DNA of 64,000 nucleotides from Globisporangium splendens (taxonomy: Eukaryota > Oomycota > Peronosporomycetes > Pythiales > Pythiaceae): NCBI GenBank assembly GCA_006386115.1, contig VFIW01000011.1:620001-684000 (forward strand), in the 5' to 3' direction. Each line of letters starts with the position of its first letter. The first letter of the stretch is position 1. The notes beneath the pieces are model-generated. The model had not been told where the DNA came from, ran no database searches, and worked only from the letters and a program-made list of their open reading frames with translations. This document shows positions 46,175 to 54,974 of the stretch, piece after piece. The position numbers were made by a program, and so were the translations under genes.

Positions 46175-47785
46175 ATGTCTTCGATCGACAGTGATGCTGT
46201 TGACTACGAGTCGAGTAGCGAGGAGGTGACTCCTTGCAACACTCCAATGAGTAGCACCACGACGAATGTCGTGCGTGACGATCGGGAGGAAGAAGCCGAG
46301 TCTTCTTCCGTTGACCGTTCGAATCTCAAACGAAACGAAGCGAAACGTTCGTCGTCCGCGGCCCTCTTGAATGAGCCTACGCGGAAGAAGCGTCGTGAGG
46401 AGGGATCTCCTCACGGAGAAACGAGCGGATCCACCGTGGCGGTTGCCATTTCCGACGTCGGAGCGTCGGAAAGCGCGGCATCTGCCAACACGATGGAAAA
46501 TCTCGGTCGGGAAGGATTAGCGTCAGCTGATCCCGACCTGGTGAATGCAGCGAGAAATATCCTTCTCTCGCTGGACGCGTCCAATTGTGAACTGGAAGCT
46601 GTCGATCCACTCGAGGACTTGCTCTTCGATGTGGAATCCGAATCTGATGCGCAGGTTACTGCGTCATCGGGAAATAGCGAGTTGCCACGCCATCTTGCCT
46701 TTCCGGCGGAGGAGAAGGATCCGGTGACGGGTCCTTCTGAAGGGATGGATTTCGTCCCTTCTAGCTGGAGTCACTTATGGGCGCCCAAACCCAATTGGGT
46801 TCGTGCACATCGTGGCACCCAGCGTGCGGGCACTCACGCGCTGTACGATGTTAGTACCATCAAGGATGATGACTTCGTCCTTCGACAGAACTTCCATCCC
46901 AAGGCGCGCGAGGAGTTTTACATCGACCTTTTCCATTCGATGCGGTACTTCGATGGTCGATCGAAGTCAAAGAAGTCTCACAGCGCTGAGAAACAAGCGC
47001 TGTTCCTTTCGCAAGCGTGGGGTGCCTTCGTTGTGAATTTCAACGAAGACGCTGCGAAGTGTATCTCTCGATTGCGAGATAATCGGGATAAGTTCCTCCG
47101 GCACAATGCCGTTGGAAAGTTGTTGGCGATCCACGAGGAATGCGTGGATCTTGGGGTTCCGTGTGGAGTCAAGACCACACCGAGGGGTTGCCGCATCTGC
47201 ACCAGCGATGATCCTCAGTTGACTGAGGAGCACCTTCGTGGTTACAACGGCGTGATGCTTCCTCGCGGATTGCAAGATCGAATCCGCGAGTTGTGGAAGC
47301 GAGAGTCGATTAGCGTCGACTCTCGTACTGCTGCACCAAGCCAGGAACATCGGCTTGGAGCATCGCGGCCGGTTCCCAGGTATCTCGATCTGGCGGGTAA
47401 CCAAGCCAACGAACGCGATAGACGCGCTCCTTCTTCCCTCGCGACGATCGATCGCGATGAGCAAGTATCTTCTCCACGATCCAGCGTTGGTTCCCCTCGG
47501 AGTCTCGCAACGGAGGAGCTGGAGGAGGGAAGATCTGCTCGTGACTCTGAGGCGCATCCTCAGAGTGATCAGCGTCTTCTTGATCGGCTGAAGTACGCTG
47601 AGCGGGAGAACGAGGTTCTCCGACTTCGGGCCGAGCTAAGCGAGATGATCGCGAAGCACGAGCGGCTCGAGGGACGGCTTTCGAGGCTCGAGGCTGATCA
47701 CAAGCTTGTGCTTGGGATCCTTCGCGACCACGGTCTCCTGAAGAGGAAGAGACCAACGAGTCATCGTGGCGATGATACGCTTTGA
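46175..47785 (+). CDS. Antisense ORF of family-2 retrotransposon (copy B)
   Basis: 536 residues from the ATG at 46175 (ACAAATGTC), fully open, opposite in sense to the pol of element B and placed between its 3' LTR and pol. The last 476 nt (47310-47785) overlap the integrase-chromodomain end of pol; about 1.13 kb lie outside pol and so cannot be a shadow of it. Acidic N terminus, basic RKKRREEG, a central globular-looking region, and a C-terminal coiled coil (47566-47720) that is antisense to the linker before the chromodomain. In the overlap, first codon positions face first positions, and wobble positions of one face second positions of the other. Function unknown; a nucleic-acid-binding or regulatory role is only a guess. 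Confidence 0.75.
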   Translation: MSSIDSDAVDYESSSEEVTPCNTPMSSTTTNVVRDDREEEAESSSVDRSNLKRNEAKRSSSAALLNEPTRKKRREEGSPHGETSGSTVAVAISDVGASESAASANTMENLGREGLASADPDLVNAARNILLSLDASNCELEAVDPLEDLLFDVESESDAQVTASSGNSELPRHLAFPAEEKDPVTGPSEGMDFVPSSWSHLWAPKPNWVRAHRGTQRAGTHALYDVSTIKDDDFVLRQNFHPKAREEFYIDLFHSMRYFDGRSKSKKSHSAEKQALFLSQAWGAFVVNFNEDAAKCISRLRDNRDKFLRHNAVGKLLAIHEECVDLGVPCGVKTTPRGCRICTSDDPQLTEEHLRGYNGVMLPRGLQDRIRELWKRESISVDSRTAAPSQEHRLGASRPVPRYLDLAGNQANERDRRAPSSLATIDRDEQVSSPRSSVGSPRSLATEELEEGRSARDSEAHPQSDQRLLDRLKYAERENEVLRLRAELSEMIAKHERLEGRLSRLEADHKLVLGILRDHGLLKRKRPTSHRGDDTL

Positions 47786-50700
47786 GACGCCCGACGTAGA
47801 ACGTCGGGTGTAGACGCATGGTCGGAGGAAGCTCCAACGTGTATGCGTCCCCAATCCTTTCAAGGACCTTGAAAGGGCCAATGTATCTTGGCAGCAACTT
47901 GTTGCTGTCACTGCTCACCACTCTGTTAGGTAGGTTAGCAGTCGATAATAAAACAAACGAATTTCGTTGAAACTCGTTCGTGTTTTTGCGGCCACTCTTG
48001 TCCGCTTGTTCTTTCTGACCATCCACTGCGTCGGCGATTGAATCGCGGACGAAGCGGATGACAGCTTGCCGCTGCAACACTGTTGTAACGATGTCTTTGT
48101 CGACGATCGCCGCATGAGCAGTTGCCTGCCCATGATGGTGCGAGATCTCCGCGCTCTTCGCTTGTTCCGAAGCAGCTGCTTCGCGGACTCCTCCCCCACT
48201 CAAGGGAGATGTCACCGACGGAGGGGACATCCCACCGAGGATGGACGGAACACGTGGGTGCCTGAGGGCGTTCACGTAGAATGGCGTGTGCCCGGTTGAG
48301 ACATGCACAGAGTTGTTGATTGCAAACTCTGCGAGAGGGAGACATTCATTCCAGTGAGTGAATGAATGCGCATAGCTGCGCAGAATATCCTCGAGCGTGC
48401 GATTTACACGCTCTGTCTGACCATCTGTCTGCGGATGATCAGCTGTCGACATCTTGAGCTGAGTGCCCAAGAGTCGGAACAACTCTTGCCAGAAGGCAGC
48501 TGTGAATCGTGGATCTCGGTCCGACACGATTTCAGTGGGCATTCCGTGTAACCTAAACACAGAATCCAGGAATATCTGCGCCGTCTGCTTTGCGGTGACG
48601 CTAGCAGGGACAGCACTGAGATGGACCATCTTACTGAAGCGATCCACGATGACGAGGATGCCAGTCTTCTTGCTGGAGTCAGCAGGAAGACCGAAGATGA
48701 AGTCCATCGAGACTGACTTCCAACAGTCCGCCGGGACTGGTAGTGATCGCAGCGGTGCGTTGGTCACCGGTGCTGGCTTGACGCGCTGGCAAACCTCGCA
48801 TGCGCGTACGTATTTGCGGACCCACTTGTATTGGTGGGACCAATAGAAGTCGCGGGAAAGCGCGAGATACGTTTTCTCGCGTCCTGGATGGCCGCGGAAA
48901 GGCGCATCGTGGTACTCGAAGAGCACACGATTGCGAAGGTCACTATCGTTTGGAACGACAGCGCGTGGCTCGTCGCTGTCATCTATACGGTAGTAGAGAA
49001 CATCGTTGCGCATCTCGTAACGATGTAGACGAGCGCGTTGAGCCGGATCCAACGCCTTGAGCGACTTATCAGACGGGTCTGACAAGTGGGCAACAAGTCG
49101 ACTGATGTCGCTATCTGTCGCATACGCTCTTTTGATATCGTCGAGGAGCGACGATGTCGGCGTGCTTTCCCGTGTGATTGCCATCACACGGTCTTCCTTT
49201 GAGTCGTTTGCTTTCGACTCAAAGTCTGGGCGACGTGATAATGCATCCGCGATCACGTTGAACCGTCCGGGTTTGTACTCGACGTCAAACTCGTACTCCG
49301 CAAAGAAAGAAAGCCATCGGGCCATTCTTTGCGACAGATGTGGCGACTTCACTGCGGTGCGCAGCGAAGCGTGGTCAGTGTAAACGGTGAACCGTTTACT
49401 TCCGAGCAAATACACTCTGAACTTCGTAAGAGCGTACTTCATGGCAAGCAACTCCTTGTCATGAACCGGATAATTGCGCTCAGCTGGCTTCAGCTGACGC
49501 GACTGATAGCAGATCACGCGTTCTCGATCTGCATCGTCGCGCTGCATGAGCGCGCATCCGATTGCAAAGTCGGATGCATCACAGACCACATAGAATGGAC
49601 GCTCGTGATCGGCGATCGCGAGAACCGGAGCCTCCATGAGGCTGCGTTTCACCTTGATGAATGCTTCTTGACATTCGTCGGACCGCTTCCAATCGACATC
49701 TTTCTTCAGCAATGATGAAAGAGGTCGGATGATACCCGCATAGTTCTGCGAGTACTTATGGTGATACGTCGCAAGCCCGAGGAACTTGCGAAGATCCTTT
49801 CGGCTTGTTGGGACGGGCCAGTCGTTGATCGCCTTGATCTTTTCGGGATCAGGACGCACTCCGTTCTTGCCGACAAAGCAACCGAGAACGGGGATCTCAT
49901 CAACACCAAACATACACTTTTGTATGTTGGCGTACAGCTTGTACTTCCGCATCAAGTCCAATAGCTGTCGGAGGTGCTCTTTGTGCACTTCCACATCGGA
50001 TGCAGCATCCGATGCACGACTGTGTATGAACACGTCGTCAAAACAGCTTGGTGCGAAGTCTCGCACTGGACGTAATAGTTGCGTGACGCATCTATTGAAC
50101 ATGGCGGGAGCATTTGTTAGCCCCTGTGGCATTACGAGCCACTCCCACAGCATCCCGCTCGGGGTGCTGACTGCTGTGAAAGGGATACCCTTCTCACGCA
50201 TCAAGATTTGATAGAATCCATCTCTCAAATCGATCGTACTAAAGATAGTACTACCTTGCATGCTGTCAATGATGACACCTTTGCGAGGTATCGGCGTTTG
50301 CGCCGGGATTGTTGCCGCATTCAACTTGTTGAACGGATGCACGATCCTCCAACCTCCTGTGGCCTTTTTCACACAGAAGGTGGGGCTGCAGTGCGGAGAA
50401 TTCGACTCGCGCACTTGGCCCGCTTTACGACGAGCTTCAAAGAACTCGTCGATCCCCTTGACTAGTTCACGAGGCAGTGGCCATTGCCTCGTGACGCAGT
50501 ACTTCGTACCTGGCTTGAGATCAATCTCATGCCGAACTCTTTTGTCTGTCGGAAGACGACTGGGAACTTCTTCTGGGAATATGTCTTCGTACTCCTTCAA
50601 TAGTCCGTAGAATGGACTGTCCTTCAGGGATTCCCATCCCTGAGCCTGAAATCGTTCCTTCTTCGTTGGCTCGTCGAGCACATCAGTGTCCATCACTGAT

Positions 50701-51653
50701 GACGACGCAAGGAAACATTCATCGAGTGGGTGTCTCTGTACTGCCGACTCGGCATTGCTCGATTCCTGAGGAGCGATGTAACATATCTGCTCGAGGGTGC
50801 CTCGACACAGTTCTTTCATGAACCGTTTCTGGCTCATGACGGGTAGCATTACCACTTCCGAAGCGTCCTTCGGAGGGTCTTCTAACGCCATCTCATGAAT
50901 ATGAGATCCATCCTCATCAGTGACCATGACACTGATGACTTCGCACGAGGAGCCTTGATCAGAGGTCTCCATTGGTGGTACCTTTCCTTCGTCATCGCTC
51001 TTCAGTACAGAGCGATGGACTTCCGAAGTCTGTCCTTTAGACTTTCGGGCGGCTTTGCCTTCGAACATCGCGCTAAGGGGGACATCGCACACCCTTGCAT
51101 CATGTTCGTTAACCGACAGCGCGTTGCGCGCCGACGGGTGGTTAGCCTTGTTCCGCTTCATAGCGGGGTAACTGATCGATTGTTGATTCCAATCGATGAT
51201 CGGCTGATACTTCTTCAGCCATGGCATTCCAAGGATGACATCGAACTTGTCATCTAAATCCAGCCAAATGAAGTCTCCTTCCATTTGGCGTCCATCATGC
51301 GTGACACGAAGCCGTGTCACGTGTTTCTCCGTCGTGACGGTGGCACCTGTTGCCAACCGCACGGTGATCTTCGACTCGGAGGAACGTGATTCCTCCGAAA
51401 TTACTCTCGCTAGCGCACGGGCGACATGCGATCGAACAAAGTTGTTCGACGCACCCGTGTCTAGCAGTCCCCGCAGAGGGGTCAAATCCCTCTACGGTTA
51501 TCTCAAGTTGGATGAGCCGATCTCTCGGCTCCTCCGCAGTCGTGGTAGTCCAGCAGCGCGCGTCATGCACGCTGGGGGCTTGCGTCTCGTGCACCGCGAT
51601 CACACCAGACGCATATTCGCCAGTAGAGCGCCCCGCGTCTACTGGTGGTTGAC
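47310..51653 (-). CDS. Family-2 Pol, element B (PR-RT-RNaseH-IN-chromodomain)
   Basis: Chromovirus Pol of over 1,400 codons, expressed by -1 frameshifting from gag. The -1 frame runs from 51653 (RQPPVDAGRSTG..LIQLEITVEGF) and shifts by one base near 51475 into a 1,391-codon frame beginning PLRGLLDTGAS; this indel would inactivate the copy. Protease DTGAS; RT with CFDD at the catalytic site (TGT near 50043, where copy A and family 3 have TAT); RNase H; integrase HHCC finger and D,D,E core; chromodomain RWIVEKILAH..YRVRWLGYPPDRDTWEP at the C terminus. The chromodomain would steer integration to histone-marked chromatin. Confidence 0.9.
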
Positions 51654-51660
51654 GTTTTTT
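51620..51660 (-). promoter_or_regulatory. -1 ribosomal frameshift signal, element B
   Basis: Slippery heptamer A-AAA-AAC in the gag frame (51660-51654), 8-nt spacer, then CCAGTAGA (51645-51638) pairing perfectly with TCTACTGG (51627-51620). The gag stop TAG lies inside the 5' arm. The -1 frame continues as RQPPVDAGRSTG into pol. Confidence 0.85.
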
Positions 51661-52698
51661 GGTTCTTCGCGCGTTGGACGCGAAGAAGTCGTCCGATGTG
51701 CGTCTCGGACGCGGGGAGCGGGCTGCGCCGCTCGGCACTCGTACTGAAAGTGCCCCAGTTTCTGGCAGCGGTGGCACCGCAGCTTGCGCTTGTCGACGGG
51801 TCTCTTCGGAGCCGCCGAAGCTTGAACCAACGAGAGATCCATTGGTTCGGATCCACTGTAACGTGGAGGAGGTCTCGCGTGCCGGAACTGCGCGGCGCGG
51901 TAAGGGAACGCGTGAAGCCGTGCTTGCTTCGCGCTAAAGTCTTCCTGAAGCGCCAGAGCGATTGCTTGCTCTAGCGTTTCCGGGTATTCCCGGAACAGGT
52001 AGGTCTTGACGGGACCATCCACCAAACCTTTCATGAACGTGGCGACTTGCGTCGCCATGTCGATTGGCTCGGACACGATACTTGATACCAAGTATCGGGC
52101 ATGCTGGATATACGCGTTTATCCTGTCGGATTTCGAGAAATTCCGTGCGAGTACGGAATTCCGACTTTGGTGGCTCAAAGGCGGTACGGATGTCGCCTTT
52201 AAACTCCGAAAGTGTGGAGAAACAACCATGGTCGGCCATTCGGCGACCAAATGCCCAGCTCTTGGCTCTCCGAGCGAGCTTGGACATCGCGAAATCGACC
52301 TGTTGCTCCGGATCGTAGATTTGTCCGGAGCGAATGGCGGCATCGATTTCGACGAACCATCGGAGGAGAGGCTCATTGTCTCCTCCGCCATACTTCGCGA
52401 CTTCAAGCCTCACAGGCTTTTGTCGTGGGAACTGTACCTGCGCAGGAGCTGCGCGGGTTGCTTCTCTTCCACGGTCTTCTGCCTCCTTCTGCAGGAACCC
52501 GATCGCCGTGAGGCGATGTTGATCCTGCGACAGGGTGGGAAGGATGGCGAACACGGCCTTTTCGCCGATGATCGTCCTCATCCGTTGGAAGGCACTCCAC
52601 TCGAGATCACTCAAGTGGAGGCAATCCTCCCGGTTGATCGTCGCACTCGCGGTTTCCGCGGGTTCGAGATTCATCATCGGTTCTTCGTCAGTACTCAT
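51639..52698 (-). pseudogene. Family-2 Gag, element B (frameshifted)
   Basis: Gag from ATG 52698 (MSTDEEPM): N-terminal helices, gag core (RWFVEIDAAI..FEPPKSEFRTRTEFLEIRQ), then a one-base frameshift at about 52112-52125, after which ARYLVSSIVSEPID and the zinc knuckle CHRCQKLGHFQYEC continue to the TAG at 51639. Homologous through its length to family-1 Gag. With the frameshift this copy should not make full Gag. Confidence 0.85.
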
Positions 52699-52737
52699 TA
52701 CTGACGGCTCCCGCTCTGTGGTTGGACGGACCACAAA

Positions 52738-52746
52738 GTGCTACCA
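52738..52746 (-). other. Primer-binding site, element B
   Basis: TGGTAGCAC on the minus strand, two bases inside the 5' LTR; same sequence and spacing as in families 1 and 3. TGGTAGCA fits initiator tRNA-Met. Confidence 0.7.
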
Positions 52747-52748
52747 GG

Positions 52749-53135
52749 TGTAACGGGACTCGTTACACGGCGTACACGTGCGTTGAGGAAGCGCAGGTGA
52801 AAGGAAGGGAGCTTTGCGCGTTACCGTGCAAATTGAGAAGTGAATTAAAACGTTAAAGTGCTAACATGCAATCGTAGTGACTGAAACCTACGGTGTCTCT
52901 CATTGGTAGATAATCGGATGTCCAGTCCGACTATCATCCAATGGGATTAAATCTTAACGGCTTAGTCTTATTGGCTAATATGCAAATGGCTACGTACAGT
53001 GTTCATGAGTGACACATATTAATGTGTCTCCAACTGTACGACGTGGGTGGGTTCGGAAGAGGTGGTAAAACCCATGTGGGAGAAAACCCGCACTCTCCTG
53101 ACCCGGGAACCCATGTAACGGGAGGCCCCATTACA
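52749..53135 (-). repeat. LTR-2, 5' LTR of element B
   Basis: 387 bp, partner of 45578-45964. Flanks of the two LTRs (AAAGC on the left, TTTTA on the right) do not form a target duplication, so element B has recombined with another copy or its flank was rearranged after insertion. Confidence 0.9.
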
Positions 53136-53184
53136 TTTTACGTTTACAATCTTTAGGAGTCCTAGTGGTGTTTTACATGTAGTG
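53136..53184 (+). repeat. LTR-1 fragment left of element C
   Basis: TAGGAGTCCTAGTGGTGTTT and flanks match LTR-1 at about 38440; it resumes at 61707 after element C. Ends in the target-site copy TAGTG (53180-53184). Confidence 0.75.
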
Positions 53185-53718
53185 TGTAACGGGGTTACAC
53201 TGTAACATGGTTACGCACTTGTGCTGTGCCACACAACCAAACCGAACCTTGCGGTACGTAGAGTACGCGCAACAAGTTTAAGACCGAACCATGAGGTTCG
53301 TCGTACTTGCTCGAACCTTCACGGTGGAGCCGGCAGCCAGTCTGAGTGACGGCGCCTCCGATTGGATATAATTGAACATGCATTTCATCCAATCACATAA
53401 GACAACTAGCGTTAGTCTTTCATAGCCACTCATTGCCCCATGGGGAGTAATTACACTTGAGATTGCTATTGTTCATAGTTACATAAAGATAATCCAGGTT
53501 GTCCTACAGAGGGCAACCTCCAACAAATAAACAGTTCCATTTTTACCGTTAACTAAGTCTTTGGTTATCGACGGTTACTCTATAGAGACCTACAGGTAAC
53601 CGATTGTTGCACTGCAGGAAGCAGGCAACCGCTCTCGGAACAGAGTCCTTGAGAGAAGCGTTGAATACGCTTCCTCACACACGTACCGTGCTGCGTAACT
53701 CGGAAGTGTCCGGTTACA
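53185..53718 (+). repeat. LTR-3, 5' LTR of element C
   Basis: 534 bp from TGTAACGGGGTTACA to GTCCGGTTACA. Followed by AC and PBS TGGTAGCAC (53721-53729). Compared with the 3' LTR I see about three transitions and one 1-nt indel, so the insertion is young. Confidence 0.92.
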
Positions 53719-53790
53719 ACTGGTAGCACTTGTAGTCAATCTACGACCCGGCAGAGGTGACTGCCTGAATCGCTTCCTCAAGGATTCATC

Positions 53791-54951
53791 ATGGCGTCAA
53801 TTGACCCTGCGCAGTTCCCGCACCTCTCGGCTGAACACCGGAGTGTGCTGACCCGAATGGCACAAGCGCTAGGCGACCAAGTCGCTCTAGACGTGCTCTC
53901 GGCGTCGCCGGAACAGCAAATCTTTCGACTCGAGCAGTTCGAGAACTTCTCGAACGCTCAGCGCCTCGAAGGAGAGCGAAGTGCGCAAGCACAAATGCAA
54001 GCCACCGCAAGCTTGACCGCAGAGATGCTGCGCTCAGCTGCTGAGTCGCGCGAAGCGCTCGAGCGAGTGGTATCTGTGGTTGCTGGTGCAGCCACGTCTT
54101 TGTCGAGTGCGGCTTCTGCGCCTCAGACACCCGCGTCCCAAACTCCCCGCCCAAGAGCTGTCAAGATCGACGCTCCGAAATTCGATGGTGCGGATGGCGA
54201 CAAGCTCATCCACTGGCTGCTCGCCGTGGAGCGTTGCGCCAAGGCTCAGCTCATCGATAGCAACGAGCAGATGGTGTCTTACGCCATCTCGAACCTGCGC
54301 GGTCGAGCGTCGGAATGGGCATTCTCGACGTTGCTCGCCGATGAGTGTGCATTCGACACGTGGGATATTTTCCGTGCGAGAACCACCGCCATGTATCAGC
54401 CTCCGAACAACGAAGTGCTGTTGCAAGGTCGTTTCTTCTCCTTGAAACAAGGGAAGCTCTCGCTGGAACGATACATCCAGGAGATGAGAAGCCTGTGCGC
54501 GGCGATCACGACCAGCCCTTTGCCTGAGTCTGTGAAAGTGCCTGCGTTTCTCAACGGCCTCAACAGTGGACCAGCGCGTCAGGAGTTGTACCGACGCTTG
54601 CCGGCCACGATGGAAGATGCGATCCGCATTGCGCTCGTTGAGCAGCAATCGTTCAGAGTCAGCCGACCTGATTGGAACGCTGGCCGCCACAACGGTGCGC
54701 ATCACAGCCACCGAGCAGTCACGAATGAGCGGCGCTTCCATGGTCCGACACCAATGGATCTCAGCAGCGCCGAAGTGACCTGCTTTAATTGTGGCAAGCG
54801 AGGACACTATCAGTCGAAGTGTCCCGCTCCAAGGCAGTCTGCTCCTCGCACTGGAAATCAGGCGAGGGACTACCAAACGCCGCGCGGCAACCACGCTCAC
54901 CGAGGTGGCAGATCCGCTGTGGCAAGAAAGGGAAACGGAATGTCTCAGTAG
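53791..54951 (+). CDS. Family-3 Gag, element C
   Basis: Intact Gag of 386 residues. MASIDPAQFPHLSAEHRSVL at the start, retrotransposon-gag core (WLLAVERCAK..LIDSNEQMVSYAISNLRGRASEWAFS..GRFFSLKQGKLSLERYIQEM), zinc knuckle CFNCGKRGHYQSKC near residue 331 and a basic tail. It forms the particle and recruits RNA. It ends at TAG 54949-54951 inside the frameshift stem; the pol frame is -1 to it. Confidence 0.93.
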   Translation: MASIDPAQFPHLSAEHRSVLTRMAQALGDQVALDVLSASPEQQIFRLEQFENFSNAQRLEGERSAQAQMQATASLTAEMLRSAAESREALERVVSVVAGAATSLSSAASAPQTPASQTPRPRAVKIDAPKFDGADGDKLIHWLLAVERCAKAQLIDSNEQMVSYAISNLRGRASEWAFSTLLADECAFDTWDIFRARTTAMYQPPNNEVLLQGRFFSLKQGKLSLERYIQEMRSLCAAITTSPLPESVKVPAFLNGLNSGPARQELYRRLPATMEDAIRIALVEQQSFRVSRPDWNAGRHNGAHHSHRAVTNERRFHGPTPMDLSSAEVTCFNCGKRGHYQSKCPAPRQSAPRTGNQARDYQTPRGNHAHRGGRSAVARKGNGMSQ

Positions 54952-54974
54952 AACGTCCCGCTTCTACTGAGACA
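54930..54974 (+). promoter_or_regulatory. -1 ribosomal frameshift signal, element C
   Basis: Slippery heptamer G-GGA-AAC (54930-54936) exactly in the gag frame, 4-nt spacer, then TGTCTCAGTAGAA (54941-54953), an 8-nt loop, and TTCTACTGAGACA (54962-54974): a perfect 13-bp stem. The gag stop TAG sits in the 5' arm. The -1 frame reads RNVSVERPASTETD straight into pol. Confidence 0.88.

Larger units (their letters stand above)
40157..50486. repeat. Large inverted repeat (arms 4.57 kb)
   Basis: Arms 40157-44722 and 45920-50486 are reverse complements apart from scattered substitutions and a single indel; the spacer is 1,197 bp. They are family-2 copies A and B in tail-to-tail orientation. Confidence 0.85.

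Noticed and set aside
53195..53392. 65-codon ORF duplicated at 61182-61379
   Set aside because: Both copies are the same part of LTR-3; duplication is explained by the LTRs.
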